Source: Melastoma dodecandrum
Taxonomy: Eukaryota; Streptophyta; Magnoliopsida; Myrtales; Melastomataceae
DNA length: 64,000 bases
NCBI GenBank assembly: GCA_029817715.1
Contig: JARUPY010000396.1
Span: 5,084,001-5,148,000 of the forward strand
Reading direction: 5' to 3'
Shown: piece by piece, positions 44,572 to 58,299 of the stretch
How positions within the stretch are numbered: position 1 is the first letter of the stretch
Layout: each line of letters starts with the position of its first letter
Position numbers and translations under genes: made by a program
Notes under the pieces: model-generated
The model's input: only the letters and a program-made list of their open reading frames with translations
Told to the model about the DNA's origin: nothing
Database searches by the model: none

Positions 44572-45792
44572 ATGGGCGTGCCGGCGACTGACCCGCTTGC
44601 CCAACTCAGCCTGCCGCCAGGTTTCCGGTTCTACCCCACCGACGAGGAGCTCCTCGTACAGTATCTTTGCAAGAAGGTCGCAGGGCACCAGTTCAACCTT
44701 CAGATCATCGGCGACATCGATCTTTACAAGTTCGACCCATGGGACTTGCCGAGTAAGCGTGGTCTTTAGTTCTTAACAAATAAATCTCTTTAAGGTTGTC
44801 TGGTATCATCTTTTGACAGGGGCAGTGAATTTTGTGTGTGTTCGTGGATGAATGCAGGCAAGGCACTATTTGGGGAGAAGGAGTGGTACTTCTTTACCCC
44901 ACGGGATAGGAAGTACCCCAACGGGTCGCGGCCGAACAGGGTCGCTGGATCTGGGTACTGGAAGGCGACCGGCACGGATAAGATCATCTCGACGGAAGGC
45001 AAGAGGGTTGGGATCAAGAAAGCTCTTGTGTTTTATATCGGAAAGGCCCCGAAAGGGACGAAGACCAATTGGATCATGCACGAGTACCGCCTCATCGAAT
45101 CTTTCCGCAAGATGGGGAGCTCCAAGGTGATGCCGTGCTCTCTCATTCCTTGCCAATTCTCGATCCGCCGGTTGTCTATTTCGGGTTTACTGAATCGATT
45201 TCTGCTTTTTGGATTCTTGTAGTTGGACGATTGGGTTCTGTGTCGTATTTACAAGAAGAACGCGGGCTCCCTCAAACCTGCCCTGTCGAACAACTCGAGC
45301 AAGGAACACAGTATCGGCAACTCGTCCTCGTCCTCGTCCTTCGACGACATGCTCGAGACATTCTCTGAGATCGACGACCGGCTCTTCTCCCTACCGCGCA
45401 TGAACTCCCTCAAGACCCTGCAGTTGCAACATCACCTACTGCCGCAGGAGGAAGACCAGAAGCCCAACTTCCAGAACACGACCTCGGTCAGGTTCGGCTG
45501 CGCGGGGCTATCGGGCCTGGACGTTGGCCCGAGCAGCCAAGCATCCCAGACTCAAGGACTAGCCACCTACAGACAAAATGGCGCCTACGCCCCCGGCATA
45601 GCCCCGCTGAGTAATCCAATGACCCTGACCGGTACCGACGACGAAGTGCAGAGTGGGTTGCGCACAGGCGGCAGCAGCTTCATCCACGTCCAGGGTAACC
45701 CGATCAGGCTGTCGCAAAGCCCGAACTACCCGCTCGACCCGTATGGGTACGGATACCCGGCCCAGACAGCAGGATTCGGGTTCAGTCAGTGA
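44572..45792 (+). CDS. NAC transcription factor, ATAF/RD26 (ANAC072/055/019) type
   Basis: Three exons, 44572-44752, 44858-45126 and 45223-45792, join in phase to 339 residues. The NAC domain spans about residues 14-165 with subdomains A to E readable: [67 protein letters not shown] and [19 protein letters not shown], then WIMHEYRL and [11 protein letters not shown]. The N-terminus [18 protein letters not shown] places it in the stress-related RD26 clade. The C-terminal activation region (about 175-339) is Ser/Gln-rich and ends [12 protein letters not shown]. It binds CACG-core DNA as a dimer in the nucleus. ABRE-like boxes upstream fit abscisic-acid control. The intron positions, within subdomain B and before LDDWVLC, are those typical of NAC genes. 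Confidence 0.95.
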
Positions 45793-48700
45793 AATCGTCG
45801 CCGTCTAGGGGGAAAACGTGTAAATAATGGGGATTCTTTTGGGCTAACTAAAATGACGTTAGATTGGAGTTGCTTAGGCTCCAAAAATGACACAACGGCG
45901 GTCAACGGACAGCGCGATGAGGTTTCGTAGGTGGCGGTGGTCGTCGACGAATCGGTCCGAATCAAGATTCATTGTATACATTACTTTGCACTACTAATTA
46001 GCCATTAAGATGCAATTTCTAGGTGTAGATTAGCATCAGAAATTTCAATAAAAATATAATCTCAATTATTTTAATGCATTTTTTTAAACAATGAATAAAT
46101 TCAACGTTCATCCTGTGAAAAAAATTGGTGGAGAAGAAGACAAAGCATCGAAGAGCAAAGAAGGGAGCATCTCTGTATAATATTCCCTCCGCATAACACG
46201 AAAGATCAAAGGTTAGACGTAAGCAAGCAAATTAAGACAATGAATAGATAAGCACTGAACAGATTTCTTGCACGTGTGGTTCTCGATTCGGGTGTGTGTA
46301 AAGACGCAAAGAAAATAAATCCTTTGACCCAACTTTCCTTAGGCCTCAAACCCGATCCGAACTCAAAATTCCAGTCGTGCAAGGTAACTTTTGGCGGCTT
46401 ATGATTTCATAATTAGACCGACGACTTCAAAATCCTAATTTCAAAAAGCACGCAAAGAAAACTTCCCCCATACTCAATTTGACCTTTTCGGTTCCCTTCT
46501 TGTTCCCGTGAAGTCCAATAATGAAGGCCCATGGTCCATTGGGCTCAAAAGGCCATTGGCCCATTAATTAATTCAGAAGCCCAATGACCCATGTTTCCGG
46601 AAGTGGCTGCTGCGTCTTGCTTTTGCTTCTGAGCCTAAATGATCTATTTACACATGCGCGAAGGGGGAGTGGTATTTCCTTTCTCGGAATCTTGTAGCTG
46701 ACATAAGCCATTTCTTATGATAGCATTGATGCCGATTTGCTTCGGATGTGCTCAGAGGAGGGGGGAGGGGGGGATTCCCCGAAAAGCATCGCAACTCCCC
46801 TCGACAGCCCCCGAGAAAGCGTGATCGACCCGCACCCCTGAATCGCCGGTTAGGTGTTGGAACGCTATCGCCCGCGTCACATCATTAACGGGGGTGCGGC
46901 TAATTATCTCGACTTTCGACCGGAATTTCTTTTCTCGATTTATACACCGTGGCTTGCACGTATGCGATTACGTCCCCTCTACGTAGAGAAAAGCATCCCT
47001 CGACAGCACGCGGGGGGTCATCGAGACCCTATCTGCCTGCCGCGTGGTTGCGCCCCGACAAAATTCCTTTATATCGCGAAGCTACTTCAAAGGAGGGGCG
47101 TGTTGATCCGCGAAAGAAACAACGCCCTCCATTAACCTCTGCCCCCCAATGCATGAATTCATATCGGAAACGCAAAAGCAACGGCCCATCTGATTTGAAG
47201 GAAGAAGGGGAAGTGATCGTTGTCGAGATGTTATCGCAACGTTATCGGATGGCTTTTGACAACAATTCTAATGGTCACACGTGTCCCCACCCCCATTGTA
47301 AGAAAATGATGTTCCCCCGGGGGGGGGGGGGGGGGTTTGCTCTTTTCCCTTTCTTGGGTGCGTTGGGAGTGGAGGAACGAAATCAGCAAATCACGGCGAC
47401 ATGCAAAGGGAGATTCAATGTATTCATGAGGCGTAGTGATTTTATCGTGGGGTCGGTGTCATGCAATATGGACGTGGTCTGAAATCTGTTAGAAAAGGAG
47501 GGAATCCGGGCAGCAGCCATGGCAGGAATTCGGGAAGTTCTTGTCTGAATCTTGTTTGTTGCATACTTACCACAAACGTTGCAAAGCCCTTGATCGCTTC
47601 GAAGACATAGCCGCACACGGCATCTGACTTCCGGATGACTTTCGACGACCAGTAACGACTTCACTACCAAGATCGACTTTGAGTAAAGGGAGATATAAAA
47701 TGAGGTTTTGTCGTTGGCTTTTCTTTGTAGAGTCGAAATTGATCACCTCCCCAAAGTACTTTACTACTTCTGTTGGAGGCTTTCTTATAGCAGATCCACA
47801 GGTCGAAATCGGACTAACCTGCCCATTTTTCTTGTGAAGCCGTTTCTCCTCATCCTTTGGGATTGGGACGATGTTTATCTTGCAAAAGTCGACGCGAATA
47901 GCAAAGATGGCACCTCACGGAAGAGATGCCATTATCGTACATCATATGCGACGAATTGTAATTCAAGAACACGCGAAAAGCTAGCGAAGACATTCCCAAT
48001 GATCCCTCCCCCACCCCGCCTCCATCACAACCCGCCGTTCGGACCAGCCATATTCCCAGATGGAATATGGCTGGTTTAAGTGATCAACATCATCCTTTTA
48101 ACCGCCCCCCCACTTTTTATTTATGATGTAACAACAATGAGGGGAGGGAATATATCTGGTCGGGCCTAATTACGTAACAAGTCCAATGGGAGTGAGCGGT
48201 TCACATTATCACAACAACAAAACCCTCCTCTTCCCAACCCCCCCCCCACTTGATGACGATCATCTCATCTTCCTTAACCAAAAGAAAAAGTAAATGAAAC
48301 ACCCTCCTCGGTTGTTGAGGGTTAATTAATACCCCACTTAATCAAAAGCTAGGAGGTTAGGTGAGAGACTTTAATCTGGGGGATGATTTTCACTAATGTC
48401 CCCTCAGTTTCTTTAATAATCTCGTACTCCGGATGGTGATTGGACAGAATGTGGGTCATGTTTGTTTGTTTTCTTTTCCTTTATCGACGATAAGATAGCT
48501 ATAGACCCCAAGGATAAGACAGCGTTTGTGTGTGTGTGTGTGAGCCCCCCCATGGTGTAAGATTTCTCTCATTCTTACATCCCACCATGTACGCATCACA
48601 CCATTAATGTGGAGATATTCGGGCATTGTGAACTGATCTTTGAGTGATATTCTCATGATCACATCTTGTTCAATTAGATTAGGGTCGAATAGGGTCAAAT

Positions 48701-50060
48701 CTATTCCCACCTAAAGTAATCCCCTCATTATCCCCGATGACTGAGTTGGCATGCGAAGCACGGACGCCATCATCGAGGTATCCATCGTGTGGGAGAATCA
48801 CGTTTCTTATGCATGCCTTTGTCGACAGTTCGCTTCCAACATATAGGTTTCATCGGCAGGCGTTGTCCGAAAGCATACGAAATAATGACTTCAAAAAAAA
48901 AAAAAACTCTTTGTTTTCTAAGAGAGAAAAAAACCGTGACATTCCACCATGACACACCATCAAGAACGGTCCCTTTTACTTACATGATTAAGCGAGATGA
49001 CTTTTTAGCCATGAAGAGTTCCTAATAACATCATCTAGAAGAAAACCCCATATCTTTTACTCTTTACACATGAATTTACAAAATATTAAAGAAGTCGATC
49101 GTCGTGGCGATAAAAATCACGAAGTCGGTATCTTCATAAAAAGATCGAACGACTTTTAAACAGAGCAGCCAAAAAGATATACTAAGAACAGAACTCCATT
49201 ATCGGGGAGGGTAGCGGGCGTCTTTATCTAAGCGAATAGGCTGGCAATGAAAGAGAAAAGGATCGAATGAAGGCTCGCCATAGTGATCATCTCCGAACGG
49301 GGGAGAGAGGTGCGCGTCGTCTTCTATTGCTCGTCGGGACACAGAGCAGAGGAAAAAGGGGAGAATAAGAAGAAATGGACAGCTTTAGACAGGTGGAGTT
49401 CTTTTGTTTTAAGGTTTTTTTCTTCCCTTTTTTTTGTGTAAGAAAGTATAATGTCATGCAAAAGCCGTCATCTCGTCCGACAACAAAATATGTACGCATG
49501 CTCATGAAACTATCTACTACCCTAGATGATGTCGTAGAAAAAACAATAGTTATGGGGAAGGGGGGGGAGAGATTATTCCCGCAGATAATAATAACACATC
49601 AAAAGCATGACCAATCCTAATCTTAATACTTGAGCTTCATTTATCTAATTTTCGTTTAGGTGGTCCCCGTCCACGTGTCGAGTCCTCGTCGCCTCGTACC
49701 CACCACGTGTCACGACTCCAACGGCGCGTGGAGGCGCCACCGGGAGGGGGGGGTTTCTGTCACCTCCTTCGCGTCCCCACTCTACCATCCCTGGACCCGC
49801 GTTGTAAATAAAATTTTACACTTGTGTTTGTTTCGACGTGTCGTGGCTTTGATTAATTAGAGTATAGATAGAGAGCATAAACGGATTTCCCCAGAGTACC
49901 ACCGTATTTAGTCCCCCGACTCCTCCCCCCCCCTCCTCCCCTTATTTCTTTCTCTCCCTCACTCGGCATATTCCAAGATCTCGCCCCACCAATAGATCCC
50001 GTTGATTTGATCAGGTTTTTGACCGGCGACGGAGGCCGCGGGTTATATTATTCTGAGAAG
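45793..50060. other. Spacer between the two NAC genes
   Basis: No gene is supported. It contains a C5 run followed by a G17 tract (47314-47335), a GT microsatellite near 48527-48542 and GC-richer sequence at 46740-47110 whose frames (46854-47135, 46949-47482) match nothing I recognise. The last 400 bases are promoter of the second NAC gene. Confidence 0.45.
49672..49711 (+). promoter_or_regulatory. Pair of ABRE/G-box-like CACGTGTC boxes upstream of the second NAC gene
   Basis: CACGTGTC occurs at 49672-49679 and again at 49704-49711, 350-390 bases before the ATG. Paired ACGTG-core boxes suggest bZIP (ABF/AREB) input. A C-rich and CT-rich leader follows near 49915-49960. Confidence 0.55.
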
Positions 50061-51333
50061 ATGGCCGGGAGCACCGACTCGTCCGCAGGCTCCCCCCGTC
50101 ATCCCCATCTTCCCCCGGGTTTCCGCTTCCACCCCACCGATGAGGAGCTCGTAGTTCATTACCTCAAGAAGAAGACGTCCGCGTCGCCGCTGCCGGTATC
50201 GATAATCGCCGAAGTCGATATTTACAAGTTCGATCCATGGGAGCTGCCTGGTACGTTTCGTTCGACTAAATCTGCTGTGGGAAGGCCGCTGGTTTTGATA
50301 TTTTTTTTTCTTCGTCGGGGTTGTAAAATTTTCAGCTAAAGCGACATACGGAGAGCAGGAATGGTACTTCTTTAGTCCGAGGGATAGGAAGTACCCGAAC
50401 GGCGCAAGGCCGAACAGGGCCGCCACGTCCGGGTACTGGAAGGCCACGGGGACGGATAAACCAGTGATGTCGGCCACGGGCAACCAGAAAGTTGGGGTGA
50501 AGAAGGCTCTGGTGTTCTACGGAGGGAAACCTCCGAAAGGCTCCAAGACCAGCTGGATCATGCATGAGTATCGCCTCGTCGATAACAAGCCGAATAACCG
50601 ACCTCCGGGGATCGACTTCGGCAAGAAGAAGAATTCCTTGCGGGTAAAACCAAGGAAGAACCCCGAGGAAGGGAATCGTTTTGTTTCTTAACCTCTTTCC
50701 TTTTGTATTGTTCTAATGGTTGGTTGGACGTCCATTATCTTCGTTCAGTTGGACGATTGGGTTCTCTGCCGGATATACAAGAAGAATAGCATCCACAGAT
50801 CGCCCTTGGATCACGACAGGGACGATTCGGCGGACGACATATTCGACCCTTTCCCTCTGCCATTGACAGTGGCCGGACTAGATCGGGTGGTTGGCCTGAA
50901 TCTACCCAACAAGTTCCCGCCAAGATACATCCCATTATTTGATAACAGCCATCCTCCTCTGTACGGCGGGATGCTATCGAGCATCCCTCTCCTCTCCCCG
51001 GACACAAAGCCGGAGTCGACCATCTTACAAGCCCTTCCTAGTGACCCTAGCAGCCACCTCCTCCCGATGAAGCGACCGCTTCCTTCCACACCCTACTACA
51101 GGGATGAAAAGGATCAAAACCACATGGTGAACCCATCGGGAACCTTGCTGGAAGGTAACCGGCAGGTATATGCACAAGAAGAGGGGAGCTCAGGGAACGA
51201 CCCGGGAAGCAGCGCTGGCATCATCGCTTCTCTACTCAGTCAGATTCCGCAAAGCTCGTCCGTGTTTGCTTCCCTCGGCGGCGACGCGCCCGACCACCTG
51301 CCGCGAGACGGGCTTAACTGGTACGCGAACTGA
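50061..51333 (+). CDS. NAC transcription factor, NAP / NAC018-NAC056 type
   Basis: Three exons, 50061-50250, 50336-50643 and 50749-51333, join in phase to 360 residues. The NAC domain spans about residues 17-175: [99 protein letters not shown] and [11 protein letters not shown]. The N-terminus [20 protein letters not shown] and the KKNSLRLDDW linker resemble the NAC018/NAC025/NAC056 group, which acts in embryogenesis, seed-coat and senescence programmes. The C-terminal region carries Pro/Ser/Leu-rich sequence and ends DGLNWYAN. It is a nuclear DNA-binding factor. It is not a recent duplicate of the upstream NAC gene, because the two belong to different clades. Confidence 0.94.
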
Positions 51334-51791
51334 GTCCAAAAACAGGAAACGTGAATCAAACTAGACTTGATTTGGGCTTCGCCTCTCCCTCAGATATAAT
51401 CTCAAGGGTTTTTTAGTGATGGGATTTTTGTTTATCATTTCGTCTCTTTGTACAAATTTCTGGTGAGGCAGCCTCTAGGAATTTAATTAATCTACCACAA
51501 TGCAAAAAAAATAGTATAATTATTTACTTTAATAATTATACTTAATTAATCTGTTTTTTAGTTTAACTGGGTATTGTATATATATAAATATATATGCTCT
51601 CCTTTATATAGATTCTGGGTATAACTTTTATGCTTTTCTTATTCATGCATAATTTATAATTAATTTTTGTCATTGGAAAATTCATACCCCCCCCCGGGGG
51701 CCATCCCTTATACTCTGAATTCCCAGGAAAATAATTTAACCCAGAACATGTAAGCTAATAATTTTGCTAAATTATTGAAGGAAACATGATA

Positions 51792-51826
<35 letters not shown>

Positions 51827-52731
51827 TACATGATAGAATTTTTTGACCATGACTTACCAGCTGAGTCTTCTTTCTTAGGGGGGATGATTACTATATATTA
51901 AGAAGTTTTACAGCCTAGAAGGTTAAATTAGTGTTCTTCCTATTGTGGCAATTATTTCCTCATTCGACAGCACAGGCAACAACAGCAGATAAAAAGATTA
52001 GGATTGAAATTTGTGTTGGATTCCAATTTAGCCATTGACATTTAGTTCTGTTGTCGAATTGATCACGACCCTTTTTCAAGATAATTTTTCATTTTTGTTG
52101 GGTTGATCAAATGAATTAGTGTGCTTCTTTTAATATTTGACTTGTCACATCATGTTACTTCCCTAATGGACTGATTAGACTTCCTACAACATGATAATTC
52201 AATTCCAAAAGAAAATTGATTAGAAAGGATTAGATGGGTCCATCTCGATCACTGTCATGTCGAAGGGGGTGGTATCGTTATCCCAAAACAGGGGGGCAGG
52301 AGGGGGCCAATCACCTAATCCCCCCATTAACAAAAAAAAAACTTTATGTTTTAAGAACCACTTAACATAAATTAAGGAAAGATCACAAAAAAGCCACTTT
52401 GATACGCTTCTTTATCAGTTTGCATACCCATTTTGGAAAAAGAGATGTGGTCGATTTTTGCCATCGTGGGCGATGAACCGGATCTTTTGAAAAAAAAAGT
52501 ATATCAGAAGGAATTCGGACAGGCAGATGGATTAATGGGCTCGGGCACCCGAATTTAACACGATTCAGCCCAAAAAGGGAATGGATCAGGCCCAATAGAT
52601 TGATATGGGCCTATCTACAAACTCGTTACACGAATGCCCCTGTTGTTGTAGCATGTCCTGGAGACACTCTATTCTGCTGGCTATGAGCATATCCCGATCT
52701 GAGCATCGTAACCTTAGGGAGATCGTGCGCA
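51334..52731. other. AT-rich convergent intergenic region
   Basis: Contains an AAT microsatellite (about 51796-51823) and AT-rich runs. No gene is seen; both flanking genes end here. Confidence 0.5.
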
Positions 52732-54461
52732 TCATTCCTGGGAAGAGAACACAGGATAAACAAGGGAGAGAGGTGAGGAAAGAGGGACTTTGTTGATTGT
52801 CGTCTATAAGTCATGGATCCACGGGATAATACCTCGAGAGAATTTGTAGGCGAAGTGCCCGAACGCGCTTCTGCCAGGGCCTCGGTGATTCTTGCTTCCG
52901 ATTTTTCGTTCGAGAACCTGTCGTAAAGAAGTTCGAGTGGATGTCCGGTCACGTTTGAGCAAATATCACAAGAAGTATAGTCACTGGAATTGTGTTGAAC
53001 CCTGGTTACTCACGTAGAAAGGATGGTAACCCAAATGAGCTCGACACAGTCCACCCAAAGAAGCCTTTGCTCCACCGGGATCAAGCCGTATGTAATAAGG
53101 TGTGCAAATGGCCATAACTTCCACCCAGCCTGCAGTACAACGTCCAAAATATGAAATGGATGACATATCAGATACTGCACGGCAACCTGGATATCTAACC
53201 AAGAGTAGAAAACCATGCTGCAACAACAGTTTCTAAAGAGATGTCGATAAACCTTCATCCTAGATGCCTACTAGAACCAAAATAAGATTTTAGCCGGCTA
53301 AATTTACTACAAACCGGAGAAGCACCAGAAGAGTGAAGGTGAATAACTAGGTGAAGCCCAGGATTCGCTTACCGTCAACATAGGCCAGAAAGTCGATTTC
53401 AATTCGGTATAGATGGTGACCGGCGACTCGAACCTCAGAAATGCAACCACCGTATAGTATATGCTGTTCCAAAGAGCCGCCCACACGGTTTGATCAAACG
53501 CTACTTTCACCGGGACAACCCACCAGTCTTGGAATGGAAAAAGCGCCTGTAGAAGGGGAACATGTCGACAAACTACCTATCAGAACATGGATCCCTACAA
53601 ATCGTTTGCTAGGCTTCTGGATATGGCAAGACAAAGCTACCTCACAGAACTCATAATAGTAGTGAGAAAGAGAACCGTGGAGAGTGAACCCGACGAGGCC
53701 AGATCTCAACATTCTCGTCCGGTCGAATCCGAGCAGGGGTTTCCCTTCAAAGCACTGGGCAATCCAATCCCCTAGGGAGTAGACCACACCGCTGATGACC
53801 ATCTTGGCGAGGACCGGATTCGCCTTGAGAGCTTCCTCGTATGCACTCCAGTTGTGCTGGGGTGCATATCTTAAGATCTCAAAAACAGTCCATCCCTAGA
53901 ACCATTTAGCAGTCCAAAGAACACCAAGTCAATCACATGAACAAAGAATTTGCTATAATTTCTAACAAATCCAGGCTTATTATCACTCACATGCCAATAA
54001 TCGTGATCAATTGTCAACAGCTTGGTAATAGCGAAACTCCCAGCGGCCAACACAATCAGAGCGTTGATGCTCCTATCCGCAAGCTTCTCCATCTCCTCCT
54101 TCCCAATCAACGAGCTCAAAGAACCGCTCGTGGACAAAGGGTACCCATCGAACGAGAACTGCGACCCCTGGCTCGATGCAAAAACCCCCACCAGCTCCCC
54201 TGCCGCCGATCCTTCCAGTTCCATCTCCAAGCTCGAGCCAACAGCCATCCCATCCTGCTGGTCCACGGTATCCCCACTTCGCACGGGTAGAACGTCGGCT
54301 TCCTCCCCGACGGACTTCACCACAAACCCAGCTCCATTCCCACGCGTTCCGACACGTGCCCTGGGGAAAGCCGCTATCTTTGTCGATTTGGGAACAAAAA
54401 TCTTCGTGGGTCTTAGCTTGGGGAGTGGAATTAAGCTCCGGGGATGGGGGAAAGATGCCAT
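52732..54461 (-). CDS. Mpv17/PMP22-family membrane protein, probably plastid-targeted
   Basis: Exons 54461-53991, 53895-53641, 53546-53373, 53129-53014 and 52917-52833 join in phase. A sixth acceptor at 52738 followed by GAA TGA would end the protein at 368 residues; the last junction is the least certain. The N-terminus MASFPHPRSLIPLPKLRP is Ser/Arg/Pro-rich and acid-poor, typical of a plastid transit peptide. The C-terminal 190 residues carry Mpv17 signatures: KMVISGVVYSLGDWIAQCFEG, RMLRSGLVGFTLHGSLSHYYY, WWVVPVKVAFDQTVWA, FWPMLTAGWKLWPFAHLITYG and PVEQRLLWVDCVELIWVTILS, with about four hydrophobic helices. Family members are inner-membrane channels or solute transport proteins; the substrate is unknown. 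Confidence 0.9.
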
Positions 54462-57400
54462 CTTCGGGCAACACGATGGCAGAAGCCGAAGGATCGAGGT
54501 TTTCTTGTCGGATTTATTTCAACTATCTATCGACAAATCTACCAATCTTCCAACTTCGAAGACGGGAAAACAAAAACAGAGTATCCCAAAATCACCACAG
54601 TTTTTTTAGAAGCGGACCCCATTGATAAGAAAAAAGGAGAACACAAAACCGTAAACTGTTTCCACAGAATTCCAGTGGCGGAGGAAAGCCCACGCAGACA
54701 GACAAACTTCCAGTTCCGTCCGTGTATAAAATAATAATAATAATAATAATCAAATAAAAAAATCTGAAAAGGCTGGCCATGGCCTGGCTTGGCCACCTAC
54801 AACTATTTGATTAGAACATTCGAGAATGTTTTACCGGTAAAAGCCCATTGGGCTCGTCCCAAGTTGGGCCCAATTTGGCCCGCTGAACTCTATTTTGCCT
54901 TTTGTTTTGAATTTTAGCCGAAGCTCATGCATGACGTCGAAGCAACGTAATGGAACAATGAGATACATATTGTTTAGGCTTTTCGGAAGTATACATACAG
55001 CCAAAACAGAAGTACCAAAACAGAAAACGTTCGTCCCCGTGAAAGTGTGTCGAGTGATGGTTAAACGAGGAGGACATGGGACTTGTCCTTGGGGACGAGA
55101 GATGGGTAAGAAAGTCAAATCGTCACAGGTTTAGGCATTTGTTTATTTACGACCACCGAATCTAGCTTTGACATTAACGTATGCAAAAAATACAAAATCG
55201 CATCGACCTTGGCTGAAAAACAGGGACAAGAACGATATCGAAAACCCTCGAATTGGTGGTGGGGACGAAAAGTTAGGTTTTTGTAGTGGATCGTGGTCGA
55301 ATATTCAACGCGATCGAAACTCCTTTTTACACAGATGAGACGATAAATGAAGAAGGATGAGTCATAGAAAGGGTGTTTGACTTAACTTCTCTCTCCCATT
55401 CACTAGGTTATCGTAATGTCTAATATGCTATTTTTTCTAGTTATGAATATAAGTAAACGTGGTTCTATATATGGTATGAATGTATAATGAAAATGAAAAA
55501 GTGAATTTTGAACGGTAAAATGATTTTTCGAATATGTAAGCATGAGTTGGTGCGGATAATATTCAAGGATGATGTCTATTGTTCAAGGGCACTTTCATGA
55601 GCTATATGAACAGCCTCCTAAGTGCGGGGGTAATGTTTGGAAGTATCCTTGTGAACGACAAATTGACATTTTCGTTGTTATGACGATAAGCTTAGTGTTG
55701 TTGCGATTAAAATGTACTTAGCGTTAAGGTTGTGAAACGAATCGATTATGGCAGAAAATTCAAAGATTATTTCAGCCCCAAAAGTGGGTAAATAATGAGG
55801 AACAAAACGCGCAAAGGGCTGCCCCAAATACTCCTCGACGTCGCCCGTGGACAACCCAAGTTTGGAAGCACGACAAAGCTGGTCAAATAAGACAACATAG
55901 TAATTAAGTAGTTGGATTAATTAATGTTAATTAAGTTGGACTATTAGCGCCAATTAAGAGTGATTAAGTAGTACTAATCGGGGCCAAGGCTTCTTCCACA
56001 AGCCATGGATGGTGGGGCCGACTTGTCATTAGGGACACTAAAAAGAAGCTTATGATGGCCGGGAAAAAGGGCAAAAAAGGCAGATTGACATCCTTAACTA
56101 AAGGGAGAAAAGGAAGAAGAATAAAAGGGAGAAAAAGAATGGAAACAAAGTGTGGGATGGTTCGGTGGTGAAGAAATGAGCAAAAAAGGAAGTATTGCTA
56201 TCAAGGAGGAGCGTGGGAATGCCCCTTTGTGGAGAGGTTGTTGGAAGGAGGATGTAGTTGGAGTGTTTTTGCTCCGGACAAGACGAAAGGTATGGTATTC
56301 AATCCCCTTCGTTTTTCTCGTTGCGAAACGACCATAAAACTCGTTAGCCTTGAGTTTTGCTCGCTGTGAATATGTTGTTTGGTGAGGAAAGGGGCTGGTT
56401 AGACCCTTGAGATGGTAGGAGATGGTACCCCGAACCCTGGGTTATGTGACGGATGAGCAGATTCACATAGCATGTGGGATGGCCGGTGGTTTGCGGTTGA
56501 ATGTGTGTGTCAGACGACAATCGTGTGGGGGCTGGCCATTCGGGAACTCATCCGCATGCATGAGGTGGAGGTTGTATTGAATTATGAAATGATGCTCATG
56601 GTGATTGTGGGCTATTCAAGAGTGAATTTCCCGCTTCGTGTGTGTGCATGAGGTTGAAAAATAGATTGTTTTGTGTGTGTTCATGTGAGTACGTGGCTGT
56701 CCATTCGGAATGTATACCTTGGCATATAATTGAGGACTGGGAATATGGCAAATGGAGATGGACGGGCTGGTCCATCAGTATTGAGAAAAGGAAATGTCGA
56801 AACTCCGAATGAGATGGTTGCGGACAAGCACAAACATTTGTGGATGCGAACTTACGAATATTGAACAATGTTATTAAATGAACATGAGCTGGAAAGGGGA
56901 CTTGTTATGGTCATTCATTGACGGTCCGGAGTTGATACTCCTAGGTGAGAGGAGGGCTAATTAAGTACGGAAGATACGGATAAATGAAAGTGATCGAATG
57001 ACCCGCGTATCATGGGCAGAATAGAAGTTTACGACGATACATTGGCACGCCAATGTGACAGCCTTACGAAGCGAATATAAGGAGGGTTTGGACAGAAGGA
57101 ATCCACCATCGGAAGGGTGTATTGGACAGTCTAGTTAGTTGGAAAAGATGAGCGAAAAGCTAAGGCACGGAGGGAAGTTCCGTGGTTTTACGTACCCGAA
57201 TGGGTTGATCCGTAATATCGGAATGTTGTGCGGCTGAAAGTATATGAACATGAGGCTTTCATGGGGTATGCGTAGGCTGAAAATGTGACGTTCCCGGATG
57301 TCGTTGGAAACAACTTAGTTACGATCCTTGAGGATTTGGAAACGCAACACTGTATGTCGAAATTTTGAGATGAGGTCTCGATTTTGAGATACTTTAAAGG

Positions 57401-58299
57401 ATGTTATGGGCGATTGGTTGCATGTGCTTGAACTGTCCTACTTGATCATTTGACTAACGTGATTGCGTGTTTTGGCAGGTCATTGTAATAGATACTTACT
57501 TATTTTCATGTTCGATAGAAAGCTTCTGTTATATAAATTTTTATAACTCAATTGTAACCGAAGTATAATATTTTCAACTATTAATGAAATTGTGGATGAG
57601 TTTAGAAATCTGTAGGTGATTTGAATTCTCACGTCACATGCTTTGATCCAGGTGGGAAAATGGTTTTTCACAATCGCGGTGATGTAAGAAGACACACAAA
57701 GTTGGTGGGTCGTGTGGATCCCTCCTCCCATGCCCCCCTCTTTTTCCCATGTTTTGTATGACGATAGATGGTATGCAACACGACTTCTCCCTCCGATAAT
57801 AAATGATCAACCGACCCCATCGGCCCGCCCCGAGTTATTTCCTACTGTTTCCATAAGATATGTTATGACCATGAGAACCCATCTAGCAGGAAATTGGGCA
57901 TGACATTATTCACGTTTCATCCCCTTACAATGATCGTTTTCGGCAATGACACCTCATCCCTGTCGTGTCTCCAGAAGTTTCGCACGACGGCCCGTTTCAC
58001 ATGATGGCGGCGTATTATATTTATTTTTTGGAATTCTGTGATTATAGAAGGGTTAGTCTGCCAAATGAATTACGAAAACAATCTAGTAACGGATTATTAC
58101 TACTAACGTCGTCAATCCGAGAAGTTGGGAGGCCGCCCACACATCTCATTCGCTTTTTATTTACACCCCCTCGTCTCCTCCCAATCAGAATAACATCAGC
58201 TTGCAACATCCATTTCCTCCCTCTCCACCTCCTCCTCCTCTTCATCCTTGTCGGGCTTGTCGGTCCGGCCAAGACGCCATCTTTTTCTGTCACGGGATT
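54462..58299. other. Spacer, possibly with old retroelement sequence
   Basis: No intact gene. An AAT microsatellite lies at about 54728-54750. From about 55500 to 57480 the composition changes to GAA/GTG-rich sequence with no long frame. A stretch at 57350-57400 (GTCGAAATTTTGAGATGAGG) faintly recalls the purine-rich end of plant Gypsy elements, but nothing else supports that. Confidence 0.35.

Noticed and set aside
46740..47480. GC-richer block with overlapping frames, considered as organellar insertion or gene
   Set aside because: Translations match no organellar or nuclear protein I recognise, and no rRNA or tRNA features were seen.
55500..57480. Possible Gypsy LTR or internal remnant
   Set aside because: Only a weak purine-rich terminal motif near 57350; no coding domain, LTR pair or target duplication seen.
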